Source: Populus alba (taxonomy: Eukaryota; Streptophyta; Magnoliopsida; Malpighiales; Salicaceae). Taken from it: a stretch of DNA of 64,000 nucleotides. Shown piece after piece: positions 23,201-34,900 of this stretch (position 1 is its first letter; each line of letters begins with the position of its first letter). The DNA is taken from NCBI RefSeq assembly GCF_005239225.2, contig NC_133293.1:4216001-4280000 (forward strand), in the 5' to 3' direction. The notes beneath the pieces were generated by a model. The model made no database searches. It saw only the letters and a list, made by a program, of their open reading frames with translations, and was not told the DNA's origin. Both the position numbers and the translations under genes were made by a program.

Positions 23201-25927
23201 TTAATCATCGCTAATATGAGAAAAGAGTTGGTTGCTTTTTTTACAAGAATATATTGATGTTTTTTCCTGGTTATATGTTGACATACCTAATTTAGATACT
23301 GAGATTATAGTAAATAAGTTATTGTTGATAAAAGGTTATAAATCGATCAAATGAAAGTTATGAAGGACAAGACCTAATATATTGATCAAGCTTAAAGACG
23401 AAGTAAAAAAAATAATGAGATGTGGATTCCTTGAAGTTGTCAAATACTCTTAATTAGTGTCTAACATTGTAACAATACCCAAAGGACAATAAGATCAGGG
23501 TATATGTGGACTTTATAGATTTGAATAAACCAAGTCCGAAGGGTTATTTTTCTTTACCCCATATAGATGTTCTTATGGATAATCCAGCTAAGAGTTCTAC
23601 CTACTCTTTCATGTATGGTTTCTATGGGTATAATCAGATTAAAATGGCCAAGCAGGATAAGGAGAAGATTACATTTATCACTTTATGAAGAACTTTATAT
23701 TATAAAGTGATGTCATTTAGGTTAAAGAATGTTGGAGCAACTTATCAAAGAGTAATAGTGACATTTTTCCATGACATGATGCATAAAGAAATTGAGGTGT
23801 ACATGGATGATATGATCACTAAGTCTAAGGAAAATGAAAATCATATCCAAACTTTAAAGAAATTGTTCAAAAAGTTAAGGAAATACCAGTTGAAGTTAAT
23901 CCTTATAAAATGCACATTTAGGGTGAAATCGAGGAAGCTACTAAGGTTTGTGGTAAGTAATAATGGCATAGAAGTAGACCCCAATAAAGTAAAGGCCATA
24001 CAAGCTATTTTAGCTCCAAAGTCTTAAAAGGAAGTTCAAAGCTTTTTGGGACGCTTAAACTATATTGCTCAATTCATTTCACAACTTATAGCTATTTGTG
24101 AACCAATCTTTCGATTACACTGAAAAAAAAATCATAAGGTATGAGATTAAGATTGCCAGGATGCCTTTGATAAGATTAAATAGTATTTGTAAAAGCTATA
24201 TTTATTAGTACAAACCATGTGTGGAAAGCTTCTCATCTTGTATTTAACAGTGACTGCATCAATTATGGGTTGCGTGTTTGGACAACATGATGAGTCCAGA
24301 AGGAAGGAGTAGGCTATTTATTACATTTGCAAGAAATTCACTGAGTATGAACCTCGCTACAATATGATAGAGAAGTTGTGTTGTAGCTTGGTATAAAATG
24401 CAAAGAGGCTTTAATAATACTTGTTGTACTACACCACTTGGTTGATCTCTAAAAGATATATTTGAAAAGTCTTACATATCAAGTAGAATATCTAGATGAC
24501 AAATGTTGTTAGTTGAATGTGATATCATCTACATGACAAGCAAATATAAGAAAGTGCAATTGCTGATCATTTAGCTGATAATACCATTGAGGATTATATA
24601 TTAAGATTAAGAGCTCCTCTCCTTATTGTTGTTTAGTATAAGAGGAAATAGATAGCAACTCTTGGTATACAAATATAAAAAGATTCATCCAATATTGAGA
24701 ATATCCCTTGAAGCATCAAATATAGATAAGAAAACCTTGAGGAGAATGGCAATAGAGTATTATATAGAAGGGGAAATCTTATATAAAAGGTTTTTTAATG
24801 AGACTTTACGAAGATGTATGAATGAGTCAAAAGCTAATAAAGCCTTGCGAGAAGTACATGGAGGAATCTATACCACATATATGAATGGACAAGTGATGAC
24901 TAGGTAAATGCAAAGAGCCAGGTATTTCTGGATGATTTAGAGAAAGATTGCATAGAATTTGTCCAAAAATATTATAAATGTCAGGTGTATAATGACAAGA
25001 TCAATGCACCTCTAACACCTTTATTCAACATGGTATCACCCTGGCCATTCACAATGTAAGGACTAGATATGATTGGGCCGATTAATCTATAAGCTAGCAA
25101 TGAACATCGGTTTATCCTTGTAGTAATTTATTACTTCATAAAATGGGTAAAGGCTTGCTCCTATGCTCATGTGATTTAAAAGGTGCTCAAGCGATTCATT
25201 GAGAGAGATCTAATTTGTAGATATAGTTTACCTAAAAAATAGTGACCGATAATGCCTAATAATTTAGTGGAAAGATGATCATAAAATTATGTGCTATGTG
25301 GAAAATCAAGCATTCTAATTCATCCCCTATAAACTAAAGATGAATGGCATTGTTGAAGCTGCTAATAAGAACATCAAGAAAATTGTTTAGAAAATGATGG
25401 TTACCTATAAAGACTAGCATGAATGGCTTCCTTATGCTCTTTATGCATACTGAATAGTTGTAAGGACATCAACTAGGGCTACACCATCAACTAGGGCTAC
25501 ACTGTATTCACTAGTTTATGGGATGGAGGCAATGATGCCATTAAAAGTGGAGATTCCCTCTCTAAGAGTCCTCATAGAATCTAAGCTTAAGAAAATTGAA
25601 TAAGCTAAAATATGATATGAGTAACTACACATGATAAGTAAGAAGAGATTAGCTGCAATTTGCCAAAGAAAGATGGCTAAAGCATATGAAAAAAAAGGTC
25701 TAACCAAAGGAGTTCAAGGAAGGAGATCACATATTAAGAAAAATTCTAAATTATGGGCTTTAAATTATGAAGGTCCGTATATAGTGAAGAAATCATTCTC
25801 AAGAGGAGCATTTTTAATGACAAAAATGGACAGGGAAGATTTGATTAGTCCTGTAAACTTTGATTTTGTAAAGAAATATTATCCATCATGTATAAGTTTT
25901 CATCAAATCAATAAAACAAAGTTGTGA
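23200..25927 (+). pseudogene. pol: Ogre-like pol remnant (RT, RNase H, integrase)
   Basis: Reverse transcriptase is recognisable in pieces: a connection segment near 23215-23330 (LVAFLQEYIDVFSWLYVDIP), fingers/palm at 23506-23688 (DFIDLNKPSPKGYFSLPHID, GFYGYNQIKM), and the catalytic palm at 23707-24027 with YMDD at residues 32-35. After a decayed RNase H stretch, 24662-24907 gives the integrase N-terminal region. A broken catalytic core follows (about 24920-25560). The C-terminal domain is at 25631-25927 (AAICQRKMAKAYEKKG, NYEGPYIVKKSFSRGAFLM). Frames are broken by several stops and shifts, so no functional polyprotein is possible. The order matches Ty3/gypsy (RT before integrase). Confidence 0.8.
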
Positions 25928-27889
25928 CCAAGAAATTCTCTTTCCATATCTTTCATTTCTTTCATGCTTGTCGATACCAAAGAACTTACAAATACACATT
26001 TGTAGTTTTGCATGATATTATAGACCCAACTCATTTCTTTTACCAAAAATCTTTTCCTAGTGGAATTTTAAAATTTTAAACTTGCTTTTAACTTTAGAAA
26101 TAATTCAATGTGTGTTTAAAATAACATTTGACATTCTATTTATAAGATGATAGATGAATCAAGGAACTATTTCATTGAGGTGACCAAATTCTAAACTAGA
26201 ATATATGAAATGTAAAATGAACAATCACCTTCACACTATGCCTTTTGAGCTATGTTTTAAATATATGCATAATGATATGTAGTGGATTCATTGTTTATAG
26301 ACTTGTAAAATGCATATCTTTGCAAAGTCCAAACCATTACACTAAACGAGGTCAAAGTTTATTGGTTTTAACTACTTATGCTTGAAATAAGAAAAGACCA
26401 ACTTTGTTATCCTTTTCACATTCTAAAATGAATACATCCCTTGTGGTTCCCTTTTGAGACTGAATAAATTTTCTTTGATAAAAAATCCTGATTAGGATCA
26501 CACTCTGCATTAAGAGAAAGTGAAATTTCACTGATCAATAATTGATGAAAAGCTGTGAGAAAGCCAAAAGGAAAAAGAGCCTAGGAGACTTAAATGCTAG
26601 GGGGCGCATGCCTATATCAAAAGCAAAAATTATAGTTAAAATAAAATGAGGATGCCGTACCAAAATAATAAAAAAGGGCATGTCAAAGAAAAATGGCAAA
26701 ATAAAAATAAAATTGAAAGATATAATGAGTCAAGAAAATGATAGTGATCCTGAGTCTTTAAAACCTTAAAACATTGGAAGCCTTATAAATCCCTTTCTTT
26801 CATAGCCAAGAGCTATAACCTATATTATATGCCTTTAAAAATCCTTTCTAATCAAGCAAACAACTTGGACCAATAGACAATGCTCTCAAAATGCAAAAGA
26901 CTTTTTCATAAGAATCATGACATTGAAAACAAGATATCCTTTATTATTTTTATATAAATGAGTACTAAAAACAAAGATAATTTTTTCCAAACAAAACCTC
27001 AAGCTTTTACTAAGTCTTGTGCTTTGAAACCCACAAAAATAGAAAGTTATCTTATCATGTACTTGCACTAATTTCATTCTCGTTGACAAAAGATCCATTT
27101 TCAAAAAAATTCCCAAGGAGTTGTAAGATTTGAAAAGCAAATTGTTTTAAACTCACATCGAAACAATTTTCATTTCCAAAATGTAAGATAATTATTTCTA
27201 AATTCATTCTGGATAAAGATTTCTTCAATGAAACCAAGCAAAAAAAAAAAAAAAAACAAAGAGAAGGGTCAGTCAAAACCATCATTTGTCCAAGTCATTA
27301 ACAAAATACAATTAGGGGCAATGGTCAAGACAAGGGGGCAATGTTGTATTTAAAAAAGTGATTTAGTATCTTCAAAGTAGCGAGGAAGAGAACAATTCCA
27401 ACAATGAGACAAGGGGGCATTGTTGTTTATAAGAGGCAATTTGAATCATTCAAGACAATAAATGACACTGAATGTTTTTAGCAGTGAGACAATAAAGAAT
27501 GAACGATCCTCTCAAATTGGTCAACAAGACAAATAATTTCCTGCAAGTAAATGGGTCGTGATGGACACTATAAAGGCCAAGTTGTGTAAAATTATTAATA
27601 TTCTAGAAAAGATTTACATGGATCAACTTGAGTGGGCTAGAAGCCAAACAATCAAGAGGACTCAAATCATAAATAGCAAGACCTCACTAATCAATCAGCA
27701 TAGAGATTGAGAAGAAATGGGGGCATATATCTCAAATTAGGTAAATATATATGTATATCATCTAACTCCAAAACATTGAACAATGTGATTTGCAAAATTT
27801 ACAAAAGAAATTCTTGATAGGATCTATCAAAAGGCAATCCACCTCGAAATGACCAAATTTAAAAATACTTCTGAATTTTTTTCACTTTT
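25928..27889 (+). other. Ogre-like 3' untranslated region, proximal part
   Basis: No coding motif is seen. The region from about 25960 to 26850 matches 54280-55190 downstream of the gag-only sister element (shared TTCACTTATTTT-free wording such as ATGAGATCAAAGTTTATTG-like, CACACTA, CATCCCTT.CGGT), so it is a conserved 3' UTR of this family. Confidence 0.55.
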
Positions 27890-28480
27890 GAGAATTTTTT
27901 GTATTTTTCACCTAGACAAGTCACCTATAAGAATTAAACCAACCTAGAAAATCTTTTTCCTTTTCATTTGTGGGTACGTCATCCATTACAATGAGACCAA
28001 TATTAAAAAACTTTCATGTTTTTCACAAACGGGTAGGTCATTTGGAAAAATGAGACCAATCATGAACAATATTTGTATTTTTCACATAGGCAAGTCGCTT
28101 ACAAGAATTAGACCACTTGAAAAATCCTCATATTTTTCACAATTGGGTAAATCACCCATTACAACGAGATCAATGTTGAAAAACTTTTATGTCTTTTTCA
28201 TGAATGAGTAAATCACCTGGAAAATAAGACCATTGTTGAAATCACTTTCATATATTTCATAAACGGGTAAGTCACCTAGAAAATAAATTCATTGTTGAAA
28301 TCACTTTCATGTATTTAACAAACACGTAGGTTACCTAGAAAATAAGACCATTATTGAAATCACTTTCATGTATTTCACAATGAGCAGGTCATGTGGAACA
28401 ATTAGACAAGTTTTGAAAATCTTTGTATTTTCACATAACAGGCAAGTCATTTAGAACAAATAAACCAGTTTTTAAAAAGG
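27890..28480 (+). repeat. ~59-bp tandem array in the Ogre-like 3' UTR
   Basis: About ten units start near 27901, 27961, 28018, 28071, 28131, 28191, 28251, 28311, 28371 and 28428. Each has the order TTTTTCACAAACGGGTAGGTCACC, then AGAAAATAAGACCA, then TTGTTGAAATCACTTTCATGTA, with substitutions. The array ends ~15 bases before the polypurine tract. Tandem arrays in this position are known from Ogre elements and can seed satellites. Confidence 0.8.
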
Positions 28481-28494
28481 GACTATTTGTAATT

Positions 28495-28557
28495 AAAAGG
28501 AGGCAACTATCATAACCTAATTTTAACCACTTTTAAAATTAGGTTATGACAGTTGCC
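28495..28557 (+). promoter_or_regulatory. Polypurine tract and palindromic start of the 3' LTR
   Basis: AAAAGGAGG (28495-28503) lies directly before the LTR start TATCATAACC (28508; the canonical TG is TA here). The LTR start lies inside a hairpin: GGCAACTATCATAACCTAAT (from 28502) pairs with its near-perfect reverse complement ending at 28557, with a short AACCAC-type loop. Confidence 0.65.
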
Positions 28558-29212
28558 TTCTATTTACAACATTTGAAAAGGAAGAAACAAAACTGGCCCA
28601 ACCATGGTGAAGAGAATTAGATCTAAAAGGGGGAAAATAAATCGATAGTGTTTGGGGATTTTATTTTATATGAATGTAACAAGTAACACTCACCATTGGT
28701 ATAAGAGTAATGAGGAGAAGGAGAGCAACCCAATCTAGTCAACCATCATCTTCTCTAGTTGCTGGAGCATCGGTTCATGCACCCCTAGGCATGGTGGCAC
28801 GTGATCTTCATGCACCACTACTATTTCAACAATCTCACTAAATTCTAGTAGCTCATCTTGGCTATTTAAACCTTTCTTGAAGGTGTTGTATGAACTCTGG
28901 ATGATTTTGTATTTGTTATTGTGTAAATTGTATATGGATAATTGTAAGTGTGTGTGTGTGAGTGAATTAGTGAAAATGATGGTTTATGTGTGCGTGCGTG
29001 TGTGTGTGTGTGTGATGCATGAATTTATTTTTAGCAAGTGTTAAAATGAAGAACAAAAAACATTCCAAAACATTTTGACCATTGAAAAATTTTCATTATG
29101 GCCAAGCATAAAAAAAAAGGGGGCCTAAAAACTATGTCTTTTGTATAATTTATTTTTTTTTGTTAAATATTATGCCTAGCATAAAAAAAATCATTTTGTG
29201 TGTTTTAACATA

Positions 29213-29275
<63 letters not shown>

Positions 29276-29830
29276 GTTTTTGGTGTTGGAATAAAAAGCG
29301 ATATTTTTTTATTTGCATGCATTTTTGGGCTTGATATCAAGTTTATCACGCCCATTAAAAGCTTGACCCAAATAAAATGGCTCATTGAGCCAACATATAT
29401 ATAAAAAAACCTTTTTAAATAAACATTGATAAGATATTTGAATAAAATAGCCAAATCATTTTCATGTGAGCCCAATGTTTATTGTTGTCATTTTCGGGTC
29501 CAATACCCATTTTAGAACTCAACCCAAGATTGTTTGATGTAAGTGGATTGACGACTAGTATTGACTTTCGGTATTTACTAACACTAGAGTTAGAAATATC
29601 AATCCTGATATTTACTGACGTTAGAATAAGAAATATCAATCCTGGTATTTACTGAGGTCAGAGTAAAAAATATCAATTTTAATATTTACTAACACTAAAG
29701 TCGGGAATATTAATATAAAATTTACTAACATCGAAGTTAGAAATACTATAGGCAAACCATGACAGTATAACACAACAAACCATTAGCAGGTTAAGAATAT
29801 GGATGAAATCTTTAGTACAACAAACCTTAG
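28508..29830 (+). repeat. 3' LTR of the Ogre-like element
   Basis: It aligns with the 5' LTR from 28717 onward and extends ~210 bases further left, but fades out near 29830, lacking the last ~230 bases that the 5' LTR has. GT-rich stretches occur near 28952-29012. A (TA)n run at 29219-29271 replaces the GT-rich run found at the equivalent place in the 5' LTR (~19775-19797). Confidence 0.7.
29219..29271. repeat. (TA)n microsatellite
   Basis: An uninterrupted run of about 26 TA units inside the 3' LTR. Confidence 0.95.
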
Positions 29831-31200
29831 AGGTTAATTTGATTTTTTTAAGGTCAACACGAAAATCAAGTAAAGGAGAGGGAAAAAGGGAAAAAAAAAA
29901 AAGGTCACACGTGCAACCCCAACAACCATTGGGCTGCATGCGTCACTTATTTATGGAGGAGACATTAAGAAGCATTAGCCGCTACTCTGAAATCACGGTT
30001 TTGGTCGTCGTATGTGCCGTCTAAAAGTTGTAGAAATTGTTCACATGATTTGATTTTTTTAATTTCTTTACCCTACTACCCCCAGTAACACTTAATAACT
30101 ACCAAATCACCACATCTAAATGACAAAAAAACCCCTAAGTCAAAGACATTTTTTTTCTTATTTTCAAGTGCAATAAAGTAACTTGTTTAAAAATTAAGTC
30201 AAAGAGTAAAAAGCCTATTAACCCATGTTTTTTTTTTGTCTTTCAAGGGCAATTAAGTAATCACACTATGCAAAGAAAATGTAAAAATACCATCTAACCC
30301 CTCTCTTTCTAGTAATGACCAATATGTCTCGTGGAGAAGACTCTTTTATTTCTAAACTCAAGCCTTGTTAGTTTGCTCACTGAAAGGTAAAATTAGCATT
30401 TCACTTTATGAATCCACAGTGAAATGCTAAACATTGTGTCCTTTGAAAAATACACTCCTACCCCTAAACCCAAGCCTTGTAAGTTTGTCCGTAAAGGGTA
30501 AAATCAATATTTCTCTATACGAATCCATAGTGAAATGCTCATCTTTTTTAGCTAGGGTATAATAGGCATGCCTCAATTAATAATATTGTATCCTTCTAAA
30601 AAGGTTAATTATGTAAATGATTGACATGAGATTTTAGTGTCGACATAGGCAATAGTATTATAGACTTGTGTGTGAATAATAATCAATGCTCTTTCAATCT
30701 TGTATTATATTCTATGTTAAAAAAAAACATTAAATCCCCTGAGGAAGTTATTGTGTATCAAAACACAAATTATTATTCATTATAATAGTTTAATTATGAC
30801 TTTTTTCTTGAAAAAAAAAGAAAGACAAAGCACTAAGCTTTAGGGGTCATATTATCTTTTTACCTTAACACAATTGTCTTTTTTAAATTTTATGGAGTTA
30901 GATTGTTAATTTTATTTTATTTTATACAGTAAAATTATTAATTTAACCCTAGAGTAAAATTATCTAATACATACAACTCAGGGAAATTTTTGTGTTTTCA
31001 ATTTTTTTTTTATAATAGTGTAATTACTTTTATATCCTTAAAGATAAAAAAAATTGAATTCTCACTCAAGAGTTTTTTTTTTTTTGTCTTTTTACATTTT
31101 TTTTTGTAATTTTCAATGATGCTTAGGAGCATTGTTGTAAATTATATTTATTAAATATAATCGAAAAAACTTGTTGGTGCATGTGTGGCAAGCACCAAAG
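29831..31200. other. Intergenic stretch with a duplicated hairpin
   Basis: No gene is seen. A ~120-base segment occurs twice (about 30345-30435 and 30462-30540), each starting with CTAAAC.CAAGCCTTGT and ending CAGTGAAATGCT / TAGTGAAATGCT. In the first copy TTAGCATTTCACT (30393-30405) pairs perfectly with AGTGAAATGCTAA (30418-30430) around a 12-base loop. Confidence 0.5.
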
Positions 31201-32935
31201 TGTGGGCGACCCGCACGTTGTTTGGGCAATGTGTGAGGGGTTTTTCGGCTATCAAATGCTGATTTCCAGGGCAGCGTTTGAAAGGTTTTGGTACCTCAGA
31301 CTAGATTAGGCAACGCGTGTGTCAAGACTCATGACGGTTTGGCATCGATAACCATTTTCTTTCCCCATTCTTCTCTCTCCCCCACCTAGACTTTCACGCT
31401 AGTCCCTTAAAAATTCAAGAATAGCCCTTTAGTTTGTTGGTTCTTCATATTTGGTCTCTTTTCTTTTTATTATGATTTTGTTATTTTCAATAATTTACTA
31501 AATTTGGAACTCATTTTTTTATTGCTATTTTTTTTTGTTTGGAATCATTTTTTCAATTGATTTTGTTTTATGATTTCATCCTCATTTTCTTCTTTTTTTT
31601 CCTATCAAATTTAATCAATTTTCTTTTGATTGTCAATTGTTTTTGCATTGACATGTTTTTATTTTAAATCATAAATGATTTTATTTTATAATTTCATCGT
31701 CCTTTGTTTTTGTTTCTATCAAATTTAATTTCTATTATTTTGATTGTCATTTTTATTTGTTTTGACAAGTTTTTAAATTTTGTATTTTTAAATTGACTAA
31801 TAATAAACTTCTTGATTGAACCCGAATCTAGGGTTTAACGGTTTGCGAGATTTTAGAATTGACTAGGTTTAGGATATTTGTACGGGTTTGCTTATTTTTT
31901 ACAAATGTTTTTCCATTTCAGCCCTTATAATTTTTTTGTCCTTAAAATTTAGTCCTTATTCTTTTAATTATTATTTATTTTATTTGGCAACTTAAAACAA
32001 AAAGAAAATCATCCTCCCTAGGTTTTTTCTATTTAATTCTATCCAAACTTTTTGTTGATTGAATTGGTTGATAATTAGGTTTTTTAATTGAATCCAGTTG
32101 AAAGACTTCACGAGTTATGACTTTTAGAAATTATACCAGGTTTAAGAGGATCATCGGGTTTACTTAGTTTTTTTTTCTTTTTCTAAACTAATGTTTTATA
32201 TATTTTTTTTATCCTTTTTTTTTTTTGCTTTTTGATTTTATTAGGTTAGCCCTCAACAATTTCTTTCTATTTCACCCCCTACCATTTTTTTAATCTATAC
32301 ACAATCTATCAAGGTACAAATGTTTTTCAATTTCACCCCTTATAATTTTTTAATCTTTCAAATCTGATCACCATCCTTTTAATTGCAATTTATTTTATTT
32401 GGGATCATTTTGAATTATTTGTTTTTCAAATTTCAACCTCCTTGAGTTTTTTTGTGTCAAATTTTATCCTTATTTTTTTGTTGCTGTTTTTTTTAAAAAG
32501 TTTTTTTATTAACATTTTTTACGCGATTTCATCATTTAAAATTAAATTTGTTGAGAGTTAACTTTTTTTTATTGAATCTAGGTCTAGGATTTCACAAGTT
32601 GCATGTTTTAAAGATTAGAACATATTTAGGAGGTTGGGTGGGGTTTACTTGGTTTTATTTTTCTTTATTGAGTTTATTTTTAAGATTAGACTTAGTTTAA
32701 GAAATTCATCTGGTTTTCTTAGTTTCTTTATCTTTTGTTTTTTTAAACTAATGTTTTCTTCTTCTTCTTCTTCTTTAAAGTTTTACTTTTTTTTTGTGGT
32801 TTTTCATTTATTAGGTTTTTTTTTGTTATATTATTTAAATTACTACTTGAATCAATGACTGAAGATTGGATGTTTTTTAGCCTAGTTTTTTTTTTGTCAG
32901 AAAAAAAAAAAAAAAACTTTTCTTACCCCTAGCGA
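31200..32935. repeat. T-rich dispersed repeat with internal degenerate units
   Basis: A GC-richer head (31200-31420, GACCCGCACG, GCAACGCGTGTG) is followed by ~1.5 kb of T-rich DNA. In it, wording like ATTTCACAAGTT-GTTTTAGAGATT-GGTTTAGGAGG-GGGTTTACTTGGTTTT recurs near 31850, 32095, 32590 and 32685. It ends in CCCCTAGCGAAGCGTGCAAG (32925). It looks like a non-coding, non-autonomous element. A 108-base piece of its head is also present in the Athila-like gag (48043-48150). Confidence 0.5.
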
Positions 32936-32963
32936 AGCGTGCAAGAAACATATCTTCTAGTAT

Positions 32964-32966
<3 letters not shown>

Positions 32967-33028
<62 letters not shown>
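32967..33028. repeat. (AT)n microsatellite
   Basis: About 30 AT units directly after the right end of the T-rich repeat. Confidence 0.95.
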
Positions 33029-33031
<3 letters not shown>

Positions 33032-33491
33032 GGAAGAAAAAAGGGTAAAAAGTTGGAGTAAATGGTCAACAGTTAGGCACATTTCCTTTTTATATAGCAA
33101 AAGGAAAACTAACTCCCATGAATTTCCAACAAAGCAGAAATTAATAAGAAATGAGAATCAGCTTCGGGGCCCCCTCACGTTTCCCCACCACAAAACCATT
33201 CCCAAACTATGGAAAAGGACATTATTCTTTTGCATTCACATGAGCATCGCCATCCTTTCTACTTATCAACATTTTAATTATTCCACGACCATTCAACTCC
33301 TTTAATTCTTGTTTTATTTCCCCCCCTCCATATATAGAAGATCTCTTTCTCTACTTGGCATCGTCCATTGTGCCTTCAATTACATAATTAATATTTAGAG
33401 AATAAAAAAAGACTCATGATTGGATTTGGATTTAATTAAGTCACTTCGAATCATGCTTGCAAAAGCCATCCCTTGTTATATATATAAAGAA
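33029..33491. other. Intergenic DNA without visible features
   Basis: The composition is more balanced than in the repeat blocks and no domain is seen. The 92-codon frame at 33027-33305 has no recognisable motif. It may be part of the distal promoter of the FPF1-like gene. Confidence 0.4.
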
Positions 33492-33912
33492 GGGTATCAA
33501 TTCTTAGTTTTTGGGGCGCTATAAAATTTGATCTTGGATGGTTTGTGATGATAAGAAAAAGTGATTTTTACCATCCATCTTCGAGGGTATCAATTCTTAG
33601 TTTTTGGGGCACTATAAAATTTGATCTTGGATGGTTTATTATGATAAGAAGAAGTGATTTTTTACCATCTATAGTATAGTATTTTCAAGGGTATCAATTC
33701 TTAATTTCTGGGGCGCTGTAAATTTTGATCTTGGATGGTTTATTATGATAAAAAGAAGTGATTTTTACCATCTATAGCATCTTCGAGTGTATCAATTCTT
33801 AGTTTCTGGGGCACTGTAAAGTTTGATCTTGGATGGTTAATTTATGATAATAAAAAGAAGTGATTTTTACTATTTATAGCATCTTCGAGGGTATCAATTC
33901 TTAGTTTCTATG
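33492..33912. repeat. ~98-bp tandem array upstream of the FPF1-like gene
   Basis: Units begin with GGGTATCAATTCTTAGTTT at 33492, 33585, 33689, 33787 (GTGTATC) and 33889, giving periods of 93, 104, 98 and 102. There are four full copies plus a partial fifth. Each has GGGGC.CT.TAAA.TTTGATC, then TTGGATGGTT, then AGTGATTTTTACCATCTAT; GATGGT and ACCATC could pair. Copies are about 85-90 percent alike by eye. Confidence 0.85.
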
Positions 33913-34439
33913 ACAAACTGCAAATTAAAACATTAATTGTCATTAAGTGATTACAATTTAATTAACGCAATGAACCTTATCTTAAGAACATTACTTTCAA
34001 TGTTGAGATTAACATAATATTATATATACATCTTTTTTCTTCTTTAAATATAGCGCCCGCCCGCCCGCCTCAGATACTAATAATATTGAGAATATATCCT
34101 TATCTGTAGTGTACAAGTCTTGATACATCGCCTTAAAAAAACAGAAACTTTGTACAAGTCTTTTTCTACCAGGCTTCTGATCAAGAATACATACACCAGC
34201 AATCTTTCTTACTTTTTTTTTTTTTTTTTTTTCTTCCTGTAAAAAACAAAACAAAGATTCCGCAGTGGGAGGATAATTAATGAAAGACTTGGAAAAAGGA
34301 AAATGCTAAGGATTTTCTCAATCCGATAAAATGTCCACATTAAATTGATGCTACTTGTGTTCCAAAATCTTTGTATCTTAAGACCCTTACCTCAATTTGG
34401 TCCCACCTCAGCTACACCTGCGTCCAAACACCCCCATAT

Positions 34440-34561
34440 TATATCCGTCTATCCCCACGAACTTACCTCTATAAATACCCTACCATCCCGTGACCAACTC
34501 CATCTTCAACCTCGCAAAACATTGGCTTTATACATCTATTTATTCCTAGCCTTGGTTGAAA
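34440..34561 (+). promoter_or_regulatory. Core promoter of the FPF1-like gene
   Basis: A TATA box TATAAATA at 34470-34477 lies 85 bases before the start codon, and the sequence between is pyrimidine-rich, as expected for a short 5' UTR. Upstream (34020-34240) are a CGCC-rich run near 34055 and T runs with no clear function. Confidence 0.65.
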
Positions 34562-34900
34562 ATGTCCGGCGTCTGGGTTTTCAAGAACGGGGTGGTCCGG
34601 CTGGTGGAGAACCCGGGAGCTGAATCACTAGATGGGAGCCGGCAAGGGTCAAGTGTGCGGCGAAAAGTGCTAGTTCACTCCCCTAGTAATGAGGTTATAA
34701 CCTCTTATGCCATTCTTGAACGCAAGCTGTATTCTCTTGGGTGGGAGAGGTACTATGATGATCCGGATCTCCTTCAATTCCACAAAAGATCAACTGTTCA
34801 TCTCATCTCTCTCCCTAAGGATTTTAACAAGCTCAGGTCCATGCATATGTATGATATTGTCGTCAAAAACCGTAATATGTTTGAAGTAAGGGATATGTAG
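34562..34900 (+). CDS. FPF1: Flowering-promoting factor 1-like protein
   Basis: This intact single-exon frame encodes 112 residues, the usual size of plant FPF1-like proteins. The start [20 protein letters not shown] is the family hallmark. It is followed by [20 protein letters not shown] (34-53), the [10 protein letters not shown] segment (56-65), and [20 protein letters not shown] with a YDIVVKNRN end. FPF1 and its relatives promote flowering and affect gibberellin-related growth and root development in other plants. The biochemical activity is unknown, and there is no signal peptide or membrane segment. An in-frame ATG two codons upstream (34556) is possible, but the conserved N-terminus begins at 34562. 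A TATA box lies 85 bases upstream and a tandem array 650-1070 bases upstream. The exact paralogue cannot be told from sequence alone. Confidence 0.93.
   Translation: MSGVWVFKNGVVRLVENPGAESLDGSRQGSSVRRKVLVHSPSNEVITSYAILERKLYSLGWERYYDDPDLLQFHKRSTVHLISLPKDFNKLRSMHMYDIVVKNRNMFEVRDM

Larger units (their letters stand above)
19337..29830 (+). mobile_element. Tat/Ogre-like Ty3/gypsy retrotransposon, decayed
   Basis: This is the most complete element in the window, about 10.5 kb. It has two related LTRs, a tRNA-Arg-type primer site right after the 5' LTR, an extra ORF1 before the pol region, RT, an integrase zinc-finger-type segment and integrase C-terminus in order, a tandem array, a polypurine tract and the 3' LTR. 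ORF1 before gag, the tRNA-Arg primer and a repeat-rich 3' UTR are known traits of Ogre/Tat elements. Capsid, CCHC knuckle and a clear protease were not found between 22100 and 23200, suggesting internal loss. Stops and shifts in all domains mark it as inactive. Confidence 0.8.

Noticed and set aside
23500..24030. Pararetrovirus or virus integration as the source of the RT
   Set aside because: The RT sits between Ogre-type LTRs and before an integrase, the Ty3/gypsy order. No movement or coat protein is seen.
27890..28480. CRISPR-like regular repeats
   Set aside because: Units are directly adjacent without unique spacers, are diverged, and lie in a plant retrotransposon 3' UTR.
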